From Hymenobacter lucidus (GTDB lineage Bacteria > Bacteroidota > Bacteroidia > Cytophagales > Hymenobacteraceae), in NCBI RefSeq assembly GCF_020447265.1, contig NZ_JAJADR010000005.1:248001-312000 (forward strand): a stretch of DNA of 64,000 nucleotides, given 5' to 3'. Every line of letters starts with the position of its first letter. The stretch's first letter is position 1. Of this stretch, positions 9,701 through 18,169 are shown in pieces. The notes under the pieces were generated by a model. The model ran no database searches. It was given only the letters and a program-made list of their open reading frames with translations, and was not told where the DNA came from. The translations under genes and the position numbers were made by a program.

Positions 9701-9993
9701 GCGACCCGAACCAGAACAACCGCTTCTCGACCCGCTTCGTGGAAGACGGCTCCTATGTGCGTCTCAAAAACCTGACGCTGGCCTACAACATTCCTGTTTC
9801 GGTGCTCCAGAAAGCTCATTTCAGCGGCTTGCGTTTGTACATCACCGGCCAGAATCTGCTGACCTGGACTGACTACTCGGGCTACGACCCGGAAGTAAGC
9901 GCCGACCCCTTCTCCAACACCGGCTTCGGCCGCGACTTTGGGGTATATCCACAGGCCCGCACCTACACCATCGGTCTGAACGCCAGCTTCTAA
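6763..9993 (+). CDS. SusC/RagA family TonB-linked outer membrane protein
   Basis: A 1076-residue TonB-dependent glycan transporter. After an N-terminal export signal (hydrophobic part at about residues 13-40) comes a carboxypeptidase-regulatory-like domain (about 66-150; VSGRVVDSKGEGMPGVTVVV), then the segment EVVVVGYGTQ, the plug (VRIRGNNSVSLSNSPLYVIDG and the SusC motif DIESIDVLKDGAAAAIYG) and a beta-barrel ending in aromatic-rich TIGLNASF. Together with SusD it imports oligosaccharides across the outer membrane. susD follows after 20 bp, so the two are co-transcribed. Regulation is probably by the upstream HTCS. The glycan specificity is inferred from the downstream GH30/GH5 genes, not from this sequence. 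Confidence 0.95.
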   Translation: MPFLLQFPHGSRPLRLLLTPALGSIMLTSIAAASPVSGAVTSHPWATIPGQPAAGGLSSFFLVNGPVSGRVVDSKGEGMPGVTVVVAGTTLGSATNTNGDFMISDVPAGAQTLVISSVGFVTVRIPITVVDGQATQVSSTTLQEDTQALSEVVVVGYGTQTRQELTTAVSSVSSKAIERQTVAGFDQALQGQAPGVQVTAPSGAPGAGINVRIRGNNSVSLSNSPLYVIDGVPVFPTYDRELSVGNQKPNPLNTINPNDIESIDVLKDGAAAAIYGLRASNGVIVITTKRGKVGKPQLGFSMYYGRQELRKKQDLLNARQFAEYYNEARVNAGQTAPYTDLNNLPADTDWQDEMYREAAIQNYQLNVSGGTDKTRYYVSGGYFKQDGIILNSGFNRYNFKLNLDQQAGTKFRLGTNLNLSRTFNNGSVRSELPLGGSGTVLGALAQIPTVPVRNPDGTYGLNPFSLSDNPIGNLLETNNKAITYQTVGNVYGEADILSNLKFRTSFGIDFRAQLENEFITREYPGTSRTTPEANLKGSGRTGTTQQAIWLWENTLTYNPKLGDRHNLTLLAGQSVQESNRFASNAATVGYPSNANPYISAGTTRTGGSSYEEEWGLMSYFGRAIYNYDERYLATLSMRADGTSRFDKKFGYFPAVSVAWRIAKESFFPQNSIVSDLKIRGSFGINGNQEIPPYDRFSLYDTGSNYAGYSGSGISGGIRPGRIGNRDLKWETTKQYDLGLNIGFLQDRATLEIDAYRKRSTDLLTDVPIAPSTGAQTLNVLQNVGITENKGLELSLTTNTVQGEAGSFGWTTNLNFTMNRNKVIDFGQLTNDQNQLVDREVIYGNTNSILRKGSPLSSFYGFVAQGIFQTTDEIKNAPTQSNAKPGDIRFADLNGDKVIDNKDRTIIGNPNPKAVAGVTNTFTYMGLELTAFFQGSFGNDIQNINRQTIDAMSGAENQSTRVLNRWTPSNTNTDIPRAVIGDPNQNNRFSTRFVEDGSYVRLKNLTLAYNIPVSVLQKAHFSGLRLYITGQNLLTWTDYSGYDPEVSADPFSNTGFGRDFGVYPQARTYTIGLNASF

Positions 9994-10013
9994 CCCGCTC
10001 CCACCCGACTCCC

Positions 10014-11459
10014 ATGAAAAAGTTATTTATCCCCGTTTTTGCCCTGATGCTGCTCAGCAGCTGCGACGTGCTTGAAAAAGACCCGCTGCCCGCTATTTCG
10101 CCCGCCAACTTCTTCAAAACCAAGGACGACGCCGAAGCCGGCATTACGGCCGCCTACGACGCCCTGCAGGGCACCGGCCTCTGGAGCCAGGACCTGATTG
10201 TGGTGGGCGAAATGCCCTCCGACAACTGCACCAGCACCAACGGCGACGTAACCACGCTGGACCGCATTGCCTGGACGCCGACTACGAGCCAGGTGACCAA
10301 CATCTTCCGTGACTCCTACATCGGCATCAACCGCGCCAACGCCGTTATCAAGTACGTGCCCACTATTTCGAACATGCTGGCCCAGCGCCGCGACGAAATT
10401 CTGGGTGAAGCCTACTTCCTGCGCGGCCTGCACTACTTCAACCTGGTGAAGCTCTACGGAGGCGTGCCGCTGCGCCTGGAGCCCACCGAAAGCGGGGCGC
10501 CCTCGGTAGTGGCTCTGCCCCGCGCCTCGGTTGACGCCGTGTATGGCCAGATTATTTCGGACCTGACGCTTGCCGCCGAAAAAGCCCCGGCCGCCAAGTC
10601 GAACCGGGCTTCGCAGGCCGCTGCCAACGCCATTCTGGCCCGCGTGTACCTCACCCAGCGCCAGTGGGCGTCGGCGGCTACGGCCGCCAACAAGGTGCTG
10701 GCCAACAAGTCGTACTCACTCAACAGCAGCTTCAAGTCGCTTTTTCCGGCTGACAACAAGGGCGAGTCGATTTTCGAAATTCAGAACTCGGGCGCTTTGG
10801 ACGGCAACAACATTCTGCCCGACCTGCTGCTGCCCAACCCGCCCGCTACGTACTCGTTTCCCAAGTTCAACATTCCCACCGACGAGCTGATTCAGCTGGG
10901 CCTCTCCAATAGCGCCGATAAGCGCTGGGCCCTGATTGGCCCCATGCCCGGCGGCCAGGACCACGCCAGCTACATCGACGGCGGCCCCGGCACGGGCAAC
11001 GACAACGGCCCCTTCGTGTATAAGTGGCCCGGCAACCCCAACGCCTTCAACAGCCCCGACAACACCTACGTGGTGCGCCTGGCCGAAATGTACCTGACCT
11101 ACGCCGAAGCCGCCAACGAGCAGGGCAGCCCCGCCGCCGACGTGCTGGCCAAGCTCAACGAGGTGCGCAAGCGGGCCGGCCTAGCCGATTTCCCGGCCGC
11201 CGGCGCCACCAAGGAAGTGCTGCGCGCCGAAATCGACAAGCAGCGCCGCCTGGAGCTGGCCTTCGAGGGTGAGCGGTGGTATGACTTGCTGCGCTATGCC
11301 CGCCACGAGCTGGCGGATGCCTCGGCCAAGCACGCCAAAACCGCCCTGGACCTGATTGCCGAAAAGCGTGGCACCCGCGACGTGAACTACTTGCTGTTCC
11401 CGATTCCACAGAACGAAATCAACAACAACGCCCAGCTTCAGCAGAACCTTGGGTATTAA
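10014..11459 (+). CDS. SusD/RagB family nutrient-binding outer membrane lipoprotein
   Basis: A 481-residue lipoprotein with signal MKKLFIPVFALMLLSSC (lipid-anchored Cys17), the N-terminal SusD-like segment (NFFKTKDDAEAGITAAYDAL), TPR-like helices (AYFLRGLHYFNLVKLYGGVPL) and the C-terminal RagB/SusD region (LRAEIDKQRRLELAFEGERWYDLLRY). It forms the lid of the SusC transporter and binds the glycan at the surface. It starts 20 bp after susC and is followed by a terminator-like hairpin, which may set susCD expression apart from that of the enzymes. Confidence 0.95.
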   Translation: MKKLFIPVFALMLLSSCDVLEKDPLPAISPANFFKTKDDAEAGITAAYDALQGTGLWSQDLIVVGEMPSDNCTSTNGDVTTLDRIAWTPTTSQVTNIFRDSYIGINRANAVIKYVPTISNMLAQRRDEILGEAYFLRGLHYFNLVKLYGGVPLRLEPTESGAPSVVALPRASVDAVYGQIISDLTLAAEKAPAAKSNRASQAAANAILARVYLTQRQWASAATAANKVLANKSYSLNSSFKSLFPADNKGESIFEIQNSGALDGNNILPDLLLPNPPATYSFPKFNIPTDELIQLGLSNSADKRWALIGPMPGGQDHASYIDGGPGTGNDNGPFVYKWPGNPNAFNSPDNTYVVRLAEMYLTYAEAANEQGSPAADVLAKLNEVRKRAGLADFPAAGATKEVLRAEIDKQRRLELAFEGERWYDLLRYARHELADASAKHAKTALDLIAEKRGTRDVNYLLFPIPQNEINNNAQLQQNLGY

Positions 11460-11467
11460 CTGAACTG

Positions 11468-11500
11468 CCTGGGGCGCTGCAACGCCCCGGGCTTTGTTTT
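11468..11500 (+). terminator. terminator-like hairpin after susD
   Basis: A 9-bp stem (CCTGGGGCG with CGCCCCGGG, one T-G pair) around loop CTGCAA, followed by CTTTGTTTT. It sits 8 bp after the susD stop, inside the locus, so it may only partly terminate. Confidence 0.7.
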
Positions 11501-11653
11501 GCGCGGCCGGGCAATAATCCGGCGGCGTGAAGCCGGGGCCGGTTTCGGTGTGGGAGAGAAACGAAACCGGCCCGCAGGCTTTTCCAGCAGGGCAGCTACC
11601 AGCCACTTTTTCCGGACTTTATGCCCCTTACTCTCCGCTTTCCATTTCTCATA

Positions 11654-13078
11654 ATGCTGCGTTTTTCCACCCTTTCTATTTCCGCGCTGGCCCTGCTTTT
11701 CAGCCTGGGCCTGAGCACCGGCTGCCAGCGCCTGCCGCAGGCCGGCCAAGCCGGCAAACCAGCCGCGTTCTGGCTGACCAACCCGGATAAGTCGGCCCTG
11801 TTTCAGGCTCAGCCCACGCTGGTCTGGGCCCAGGCCGAGCCCACCGGCCCTACTATTGACGTTGACGAAAAACAGACTTTCCAGCCCATCGACGGCTTTG
11901 GCTACTGCCTCACTGGGGGCAGCGCCGAGCTGCTGCACCGCATGGGCGCGGCCGAGCGCAAGGCCCTGTTGCAGGAGTTGTTTGGTACCGACGGCAACAA
12001 TATCGGCGTGAGCTACCTCCGCCTGAGCATCGGAGCTTCCGACCTCGATGCCCAGGTTTTTAGCTACAACGATTTGCCTGCCGGCCAGACCGACCCTACG
12101 CTGGCCAAGTTTAGCCTGGCGCCCGACCAGCCTCACCTGATTCCGGTGCTCAAGGAAATTCTAGCCATCAACCCGAAGATTCTCATTCTTGGCTCGCCCT
12201 GGTCGCCCCCGACCTGGATGAAGACCAACAACAACTCGAAAGGCGGCTCGCTCAAACCCGAGTTTTACGACGCCTACGCCCGCTATTTCGTGAAGTACGT
12301 GCAGGGCATGAAAGCCGAAGGCGTGCGAATTGACGCCATCACGGTGCAAAACGAGCCCCTGCACCCCGGCAACAACCCCAGCCTGCTAATGCTGGCCGAG
12401 CAGCAGGCCGAGTTCGTGAAAAAGAACCTCGGTCCGGCGTTTCAGGCCGCCAAAATCGATACGAAAATCATCATCTACGACCACAACTGCGACAAGCCCG
12501 AGTACCCGCTCACCATTCTGAACGACCCCGAGGCCAAGAAGTACGTCGACGGCTCGGCCTTTCATATGTACGCCGGCCAGATTGACGCGCTAAGCAAGGT
12601 ACACGACGCCCACCCCGATAAGGCGCTGTATTTCACCGAGCAGTGGGTGGGCTCAAAGAGCAAATTCGCCGAAAACGTACCCTGGCACGTGCGTACGCTC
12701 ATCATCGGGGCTACCCGCAACTGGGCCCGCACGGTGCTGGAGTGGAACCTGGCCGCCGACCCGCAGCAGAATCCGCACACGCCCGGCGGCTGCACCGAGT
12801 GCCGCGGCGCCCTCACGCTCGACGGCAACCAGGTGACCCGCGAAGACGCCTACTACATCATTGCTCACGCCAGCAAATTTGCCCGCCCCGGCTCGGTGCG
12901 CATCGGCTCCACGCTACCCGACAAGCTGCCCAACGTAGCCTTTCGAGCCCCCAACGGCGACAAGGTGCTGGTAGTGCAAAATGATAGTCCCAGCGCCCAA
13001 TCCTTCAGCGTGCGGCACCAGGGCCGCGCTTTTGCCACCACGCTGCCGGCTGGTGGCGTCGGGACTTACGTGTGGTAA
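11654..13078 (+). CDS. GH30 family glucanase lipoprotein (probable endo-beta-1,6-glucanase)
   Basis: A 474-residue lipoprotein (LSTGC near residue 24) with a GH30 TIM barrel and side beta-domain. The acid/base is Glu234 (TVQNEP) and the nucleophile Glu329 (YFTEQW). The start of the mature part (AAFWLTNPDKSALF) and the DGFGY.LTGGSAELL block are typical of the Bacteroidota subfamily whose characterised members cut beta-1,6-glucan (GH30_3). The subfamily assignment is from sequence style only. An in-frame ATG at 11621 would add 11 residues before the signal; ATG 11654 gives a better signal peptide. It is closely related along its length to the second GH30 at 14346, indicating tandem duplication. 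It is probably displayed at the cell surface. Confidence 0.88.
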   Translation: MLRFSTLSISALALLFSLGLSTGCQRLPQAGQAGKPAAFWLTNPDKSALFQAQPTLVWAQAEPTGPTIDVDEKQTFQPIDGFGYCLTGGSAELLHRMGAAERKALLQELFGTDGNNIGVSYLRLSIGASDLDAQVFSYNDLPAGQTDPTLAKFSLAPDQPHLIPVLKEILAINPKILILGSPWSPPTWMKTNNNSKGGSLKPEFYDAYARYFVKYVQGMKAEGVRIDAITVQNEPLHPGNNPSLLMLAEQQAEFVKKNLGPAFQAAKIDTKIIIYDHNCDKPEYPLTILNDPEAKKYVDGSAFHMYAGQIDALSKVHDAHPDKALYFTEQWVGSKSKFAENVPWHVRTLIIGATRNWARTVLEWNLAADPQQNPHTPGGCTECRGALTLDGNQVTREDAYYIIAHASKFARPGSVRIGSTLPDKLPNVAFRAPNGDKVLVVQNDSPSAQSFSVRHQGRAFATTLPAGGVGTYVW

Positions 13079-13128
13079 GCCCGCTATTGCTGACTTCATC
13101 TACTGCTCACTCCTATTCCCCAATTCCC

Positions 13129-14238
13129 ATGAAAAAACTCTTTACTCTTTCTGCCCTGGCGGCTCTTACGGCCGCTTCCCTGCCGGCCCAGGCCCAGTTT
13201 AGCGTGGATGGTACGCTGTCGACAGCTGAAATCGGGACCGGGACCGGCAAGTATCAGCTGCTGGGTACCTATACCAACGCGCATTCGGCGGCTGACCGGG
13301 GCTTAAAGTCCATTTATATGGGCACCACGGCCACTACGCTCAACATCATGGTGGTGGCCTCGCCCGAGAAAACCGACTACAACGCCCTGCTGCTCTACCT
13401 GGACGCGCCCAACAAAACCGGCATTGCGGCCAACACCCGCCTGCCCGGCGGCTCCGACAACTCCTCGCAGTTTCGCAGCCAGCCCACCCTGGATATGCCC
13501 GTGGACTACGGTTTCCGCCTGACTACGTCGCCGCTGGCCGGCAATGACGCCAACGCCTACCACAGCAAGATTGACTACACAGCTACGCCCAACGCGGCCG
13601 GCAAATACCCCGACATCTACCTGGGCTCGACCAACAAAACCGGCACAGCCTTCACCGTTACTGATGCCGCCAGCGGCATTGTGGGGGCCAAAGTTTCGTT
13701 TAAGACCAGCGCCACGGGCAGCGTGGCAGCCAATGCCAGCACCGGCTGGGAAATAGAATATCCGCTGGCAGTGCTGGGTGGGGCTTCGGCCAACGACATT
13801 TTCCGGGTAATGGTGGCCTATGTGGGCGACAACGCTGAATTCTACTCCGATGTGCTGCCCCAGATTGCGGGCCAGAGCGCCGCGCTGGGCGCCGACCCCA
13901 ACTTCAGCACCATTGCCGGCAACCAAAGCTACGCCTACCAGGTGGGCCTGGGCGTGCTGGCCAGCCGCCAGGCCACAGCTGAGCTCCAGGCTGCAGCTTA
14001 CCCCAACCCCCTGGCCGCCACCAGCCGCTTAGCCTATACCGTACCCGGCACGGCTTCGGTGGTAGTAGAGGTATACAACAGCCTAGGCCAGAAAGCCCTG
14101 ACGCTACTAAATGAGCAGCAGGCCACCGGTGCCCACACCCTGGCCCTGGCGCCGCTGGGCAAGCTTACGGCTGGCACTTACCTCGTTACGCTTCGGGTAG
14201 GGACGCAGCTAAGCACCCACCGCGTGGTAGTCGAATAA
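13129..14238 (+). CDS. secreted protein with T9SS sorting domain, possible glycan-binding protein
   Basis: A 369-residue protein with signal peptide MKKLFTLSALAALTAASLPAQA, a beta-rich region (about 23-280; VDGTLSTAEIG...LNIMVVASPEKTDYNALLLYLDAP, reminiscent of CBM9/DOMON-like folds) and a C-terminal type A T9SS sorting tail (about 290-369; YPNPLAATSRLAYTVPG, VEVYNSLGQKAL, GTYLVTLRVG). No catalytic motif is recognised. Lying between two GH30 genes, it may be the surface glycan-binding protein of the locus, a role often filled by SusE/SusF-like lipoproteins in Bacteroides. The frame is open 19 codons further upstream, but ATG 13129 begins the signal peptide. The binding role is inference. Confidence 0.75.
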   Translation: MKKLFTLSALAALTAASLPAQAQFSVDGTLSTAEIGTGTGKYQLLGTYTNAHSAADRGLKSIYMGTTATTLNIMVVASPEKTDYNALLLYLDAPNKTGIAANTRLPGGSDNSSQFRSQPTLDMPVDYGFRLTTSPLAGNDANAYHSKIDYTATPNAAGKYPDIYLGSTNKTGTAFTVTDAASGIVGAKVSFKTSATGSVAANASTGWEIEYPLAVLGGASANDIFRVMVAYVGDNAEFYSDVLPQIAGQSAALGADPNFSTIAGNQSYAYQVGLGVLASRQATAELQAAAYPNPLAATSRLAYTVPGTASVVVEVYNSLGQKALTLLNEQQATGAHTLALAPLGKLTAGTYLVTLRVGTQLSTHRVVVE

Positions 14239-14242
14239 GCTA

Positions 14243-14287
14243 CTGGCGGGCCCCAGAACCAGCTGCTGCCGCTGCGGGGCCCGCCAG
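14243..14287. other. intergenic stem-loop between the T9SS protein and second GH30 genes
   Basis: Perfect 12-bp arms (CTGGCGGGCCCC at 14243-14254 and its complement at 14276-14287) around a 21-nt loop, starting 4 bp after the upstream stop. There is no T run, so it fits an mRNA-stabilising or processing hairpin better than a terminator. Confidence 0.65.
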
Positions 14288-14345
14288 CTACACGATGAGT
14301 ACCGCCGGGCGCCCTTTTCCGGCCTTTTCCCCCTCTGACAACGCT

Positions 14346-15827
14346 ATGAAAATTTCCTTTTCCGCTACCCGCCGCCTCCGTTTGGGCCTGAGCCTGCTGC
14401 TGCTGCCGGCCATGCTGCTCACGCGCTGCACCTCCAAGAACGAGGCCGACCCCAAGCCCGGTGGCGGTGGTGGCGGAGTTGATCCGCCCGTTACCGGCCC
14501 TTCGCAGGTAGCCCTGTGGCTAACCACGCCCGACCAGGCCACGCTGTTTCAGAAAAGTACGCTGGTGCTGAATTTCCAGACGGCAAACAGCTCGAACCCG
14601 ACCATCATCGTGGATACGACCAAAACGTACCAGTCCATTGATGGCTTCGGCTACACGCTCACGGGGGGCAGCGCCACACTGCTCAACCAGCTGACGGCCC
14701 CTACGCGCGCGGCGCTGCTGAAGGAGCTTTTTGCCACCGACGACAACAATATCGGCACCAGCTACCTGCGCATCAGCATCGGGGCTTCCGATTTGGATGT
14801 CAAGGAGTTTACCTACGACGACCTGCCCGGCGGGCAGACCGACCCTACCCTGGCCCAGTTCAGCATCGCGCCCGAGCGGAAGGACCTGATTCCGGTGCTC
14901 AAGGAAATTCTGGCCATCAACCCGACGCTCAAGATTCTGGGCTCCCCGTGGTCGGCCCCGGCTTGGATGAAAACCAACGGCAGCCTGAAAGGCGGCTCTC
15001 TGAAGCCCGAGTACTACGCAGTCTACGCCCAGTATTTCGTCAAATACCTGCAGGCCATGCAGGCCGAGGGCATCACCCTGGATGCCGTAACGCTGCAAAA
15101 CGAACCCCTGCACGGCGGCAACAACCCCAGCATGGTAATGACTGCTCCCGAGCAGGCCGAGTTTATCAAAACCAACGTGGGGCCGGCCCTGCGGGCCGCC
15201 GGGCTCAACACCAAGATTATTCTCTATGACCACAACACCGACCGGATTGACTACCCGATAAGCATCCTAGCCGACCCGGCCGTGAGTCAGTACGTCGACG
15301 GCTCGGCGTTTCACCTCTACGCCGGCAGCATCAACGCCCTGACGACCGTGCACAATGCCTACCCTACCAAGAACGTGTACTTCACCGAGCAGTGGGTGGG
15401 TGGGCCCGGCAACTTCGCCGGCGACTTTGGCTGGCACATTAACACGCTCATCATCGGGGCCACGCGCAACTGGAGCAAGAACGTGCTGGAGTGGAACCTG
15501 GCCGCCGACCAGAACTACGGCCCTTACACCAACGGCGGCTGCAATACCTGCCTGGGCGCCCTCACCATTAACGGCAACAGCGTGAGCCGTAATACGGCCT
15601 ACTACACGGTGGCCCATGCGGCCAAGTTCGTGCGCCCCGGCTCAGTCCGCATCGATACCAACGTACCCGGCAGCCTCTCGAACGTGGCCTTCAAAGCCCC
15701 CAACGGCAAGAAGGTGCTCATCGTGCAGAACAGCGGCAGCCAAACCCAATCGTTTGACATTCAATACCGCGGCAAAGTAGTCAGCACCACGCTGACGGCC
15801 GGTGCCGTGGGTACCTACGTCTGGTAA
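14346..15827 (+). CDS. GH30 family glucanase lipoprotein, second copy
   Basis: A 493-residue GH30 enzyme with acid/base Glu253 (TLQNEP) and nucleophile Glu348 (YFTEQW). The signal is lipoprotein-like, although the lipobox LLTRC is atypical at the position before the cysteine. A Gly-rich linker (DPKPGGGGGG) follows the cysteine and should hold the enzyme away from the membrane. It is highly similar to the GH30 at 11654 but with a different N-terminal tether. Start ATG 14346 is chosen over an in-frame ATG at 14295 because it directly precedes the signal peptide. Predicted role: extracellular cleavage of beta-glucan, probably beta-1,6. Confidence 0.88.
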   Translation: MKISFSATRRLRLGLSLLLLPAMLLTRCTSKNEADPKPGGGGGGVDPPVTGPSQVALWLTTPDQATLFQKSTLVLNFQTANSSNPTIIVDTTKTYQSIDGFGYTLTGGSATLLNQLTAPTRAALLKELFATDDNNIGTSYLRISIGASDLDVKEFTYDDLPGGQTDPTLAQFSIAPERKDLIPVLKEILAINPTLKILGSPWSAPAWMKTNGSLKGGSLKPEYYAVYAQYFVKYLQAMQAEGITLDAVTLQNEPLHGGNNPSMVMTAPEQAEFIKTNVGPALRAAGLNTKIILYDHNTDRIDYPISILADPAVSQYVDGSAFHLYAGSINALTTVHNAYPTKNVYFTEQWVGGPGNFAGDFGWHINTLIIGATRNWSKNVLEWNLAADQNYGPYTNGGCNTCLGALTINGNSVSRNTAYYTVAHAAKFVRPGSVRIDTNVPGSLSNVAFKAPNGKKVLIVQNSGSQTQSFDIQYRGKVVSTTLTAGAVGTYVW

Positions 15828-15953
15828 TTCAGCCTTTCAGCTTCTTCTTACTTCATCCTTTTTTCGCTTACTCCACGCTCTGCTTGCCACCCCACCCGCA
15901 CCTGTTCACCGCTCTGCTTTCCTTTTTTTTCACAACCAAAATTCCCACAGACA

Positions 15954-18086
15954 ATGAACAAGACTACTCCCCTTTCGGGCGCGGCGCGGTGGCTGCGCAC
16001 AGCCCTAGTACTGGCCACGGGCCTGGGCTTCGGCCAGCAGGCTTCGGCCCAAAGCTTTCTGCGCGCCGACGGTACGCGCATCGTGAATGCCAGCAACCAG
16101 GAAGTGATTCTGAACGGGATGAACCTGGGCAACTGGGCCGTGCAGGAAGGCTACATGATGAAAGTGGGCTGGCCTGGGGCCACGATAAACGGCGCCACGA
16201 AGCAGACGCAGGGCGCGGTAAAAAAGACGCTCTACAACGCCGGCATGAGCGACGCAGCCGTGGAAACCTTCTACCAGAACTACCGCAACAACTTCATTAC
16301 CAAGCCCGACCTCGACTACATCGCCAGCAAGGGCTTTAACTGCGTGCGCCTACCGCTGCACTACGAACTGTTCTTGACGCCCAGCCAGCGCGCGGTGCGC
16401 AGCAGTGTGATGCGCGGCACCGTTTCGTACGACTCCTACGTGAGCCAGCTCACGAATTGGTACAATGCCAATCAGCTCTTCGTGGACCCCAACAATATGG
16501 AGGCGCTACGCATGATTGACAACACGCTGGCTTGGGCCCAGGCCAACAATATGTACGTGGTGCTGGATATGCACGCCGTGCCCGGCTCGCAGGGTACCGA
16601 TGCCAACATTGCCGACCAGATTGTGGCCAATGACCTCTGGAACCGCCAGATCAATCAGGACGTGCTCGACCGGCTGTGGCGCTTCGTGTCGAACCGCTAC
16701 AAGAACGACTCGCGCGTGGCCATGTACGACCTGATCAACGAGCCCAACAACTTCCCCAACAACCAGAAGATTCACGACGTGTACCAGCGCCTGATTACCT
16801 CTATTCGGGGCCAGGGCGACAACCACCTGATTCTGCTGGAAGGCAACGGCTGGGGCAACGATTACAATTACATGGAGCCGTTTACCTTCTCCAACCGCAC
16901 CAACCTGGTGTATAACTCACACCGCTATAGCGGCGGCGGCTACGAGATGGACAACGGCGTGAACTCGACCGGCGGCAGCCCCAACACCATTCGCTTCATC
17001 GGCGACCTGCGTAACTTCCGCACCACCCACAACGTGCCCGTCTGGATTGGCGAAACCGGTGAAAACTCCGACACCTGGATGCGCGACGCGGCCCGCAACC
17101 TCAACTCGGTGGGCATCGGCTGGTGCCACTGGACCTACAAGCGCTTCGAAGACCGCAGCAACCCGGCTTTCATGCACATTAACCCGCCCTACGTGGTGGA
17201 TGGCCCCGCTGGCCTGAACCAGGTGCTGACCAACATCCAGTGGGCCAACTGCGTGCCCAACACCACCGTGGCGGCCGTGTCGCCAAACCAGAACGGCATC
17301 GTGAACTACCCCGGCGGCGGCAACTACAACGGCACCACCGCCACGCCCAGCGGCCCGGCCATCGGGCGCATCTACGAAATCAGCTCCAAGAACGGCGGTA
17401 AGGCCATGGAAGTCTCGGCCAACTCGACGGCCAACGGCGGCCGGGTGCAGCAGTGGACCTGGGTGGGTGCGGCCAGCCAGAAATGGAAGCTTGTGGATGC
17501 CGGCGGCGGCTACGTGCGCATCGTGAACCTGAACAGCAACAAGAGCCTCGACGTGGCCGGCCCCAGCACCGCCGACGGTGCCCTGATTCATCAGTGGGAC
17601 TGGCTGAGCCAGGACAGCCAATACTGGCAGATTATCAGCAACGGCGACGGCACCTACCGCATCATCAGCAAGTACAGCGGCAAGGCGCTGGACGTGTCGA
17701 ACAACTCTACCGCCGACGGCGCGGCCATTCACCAGTGGACCTACGGCGGCGGCAACAACCAGCGCTGGTACTTCTCGGACCAAGGCGCGGCGGCCCGCGT
17801 GGCGCTGGCTACGGCCGGCTCGGCCGCCGATGCCCGCCTGCAGCTCTACCCTACGGCCGTGGCTTCGGAGCTGACCTTCGACTACACCGCCGACCAGCCC
17901 CACAGCCTCCAGATCCAATTGGTGGATATGCTGGGCAAAACCGTGCTCCAACGCCCCGAAAGCGCTGTGCGTATCGGTCTTAACGCCTTCCGGCTGAATG
18001 TGGCCACGCTGCCCACGGGCGTATACGTGCTGCGCGTGGGCACGCCCGAAGGCCAGCTTCAGCACCGCCTCGTTATCAGTCACTAG
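15954..18086 (+). CDS. GH5 family glucanase with ricin-type lectin domain and T9SS tail
   Basis: A 710-residue secreted multidomain enzyme: signal peptide to about residue 33 (QASAQS), GH5 barrel (about 34-430), ricin-type beta-trefoil domain (about 465-620, with three QxW repeats VQQW, IHQW and IHQW) and a T9SS sorting tail (about 630-710; VYVLRVGTPEGQLQHRLVIS). Acid/base is Glu263 (LINEPN), nucleophile Glu367 (WIGETGE). NGMNLGNWAVQEGYM near the N-terminus resembles the exo-beta-1,3-glucanase-like branch of GH5. The ricin domain probably binds the glucan and the tail sends it to the surface. Beta-1,3-glucanase activity is inference; other beta-glucan linkages are possible. Confidence 0.88.
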   Translation: MNKTTPLSGAARWLRTALVLATGLGFGQQASAQSFLRADGTRIVNASNQEVILNGMNLGNWAVQEGYMMKVGWPGATINGATKQTQGAVKKTLYNAGMSDAAVETFYQNYRNNFITKPDLDYIASKGFNCVRLPLHYELFLTPSQRAVRSSVMRGTVSYDSYVSQLTNWYNANQLFVDPNNMEALRMIDNTLAWAQANNMYVVLDMHAVPGSQGTDANIADQIVANDLWNRQINQDVLDRLWRFVSNRYKNDSRVAMYDLINEPNNFPNNQKIHDVYQRLITSIRGQGDNHLILLEGNGWGNDYNYMEPFTFSNRTNLVYNSHRYSGGGYEMDNGVNSTGGSPNTIRFIGDLRNFRTTHNVPVWIGETGENSDTWMRDAARNLNSVGIGWCHWTYKRFEDRSNPAFMHINPPYVVDGPAGLNQVLTNIQWANCVPNTTVAAVSPNQNGIVNYPGGGNYNGTTATPSGPAIGRIYEISSKNGGKAMEVSANSTANGGRVQQWTWVGAASQKWKLVDAGGGYVRIVNLNSNKSLDVAGPSTADGALIHQWDWLSQDSQYWQIISNGDGTYRIISKYSGKALDVSNNSTADGAAIHQWTYGGGNNQRWYFSDQGAAARVALATAGSAADARLQLYPTAVASELTFDYTADQPHSLQIQLVDMLGKTVLQRPESAVRIGLNAFRLNVATLPTGVYVLRVGTPEGQLQHRLVISH

Positions 18087-18101
18087 CCTGATTTTCCCCA
18101 C

Positions 18102-18137
18102 TACGGCCGGCCGGTATTCTGCTACCGGCCGGCCGTA
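18102..18137. other. intergenic stem-loop between the GH5 and third GH30 genes
   Basis: A perfect 15-bp inverted repeat (TACGGCCGGCCGGTA at 18102-18116, complement at 18123-18137) around loop TTCTGC, with no T run after it. It starts 15 bp after the GH5 stop and ends 32 bp before the GH30 start. Confidence 0.65.
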
Positions 18138-18169
18138 ACAGCGGGCCTGCCCGCGCATATTTTATCCTC

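Noticed and set aside
16917..18158. Long antisense frame across the GH5 gene (413 codons)
   Set aside because: The same type of antisense shadow; the plus-strand frame has clear catalytic motifs and domain order.
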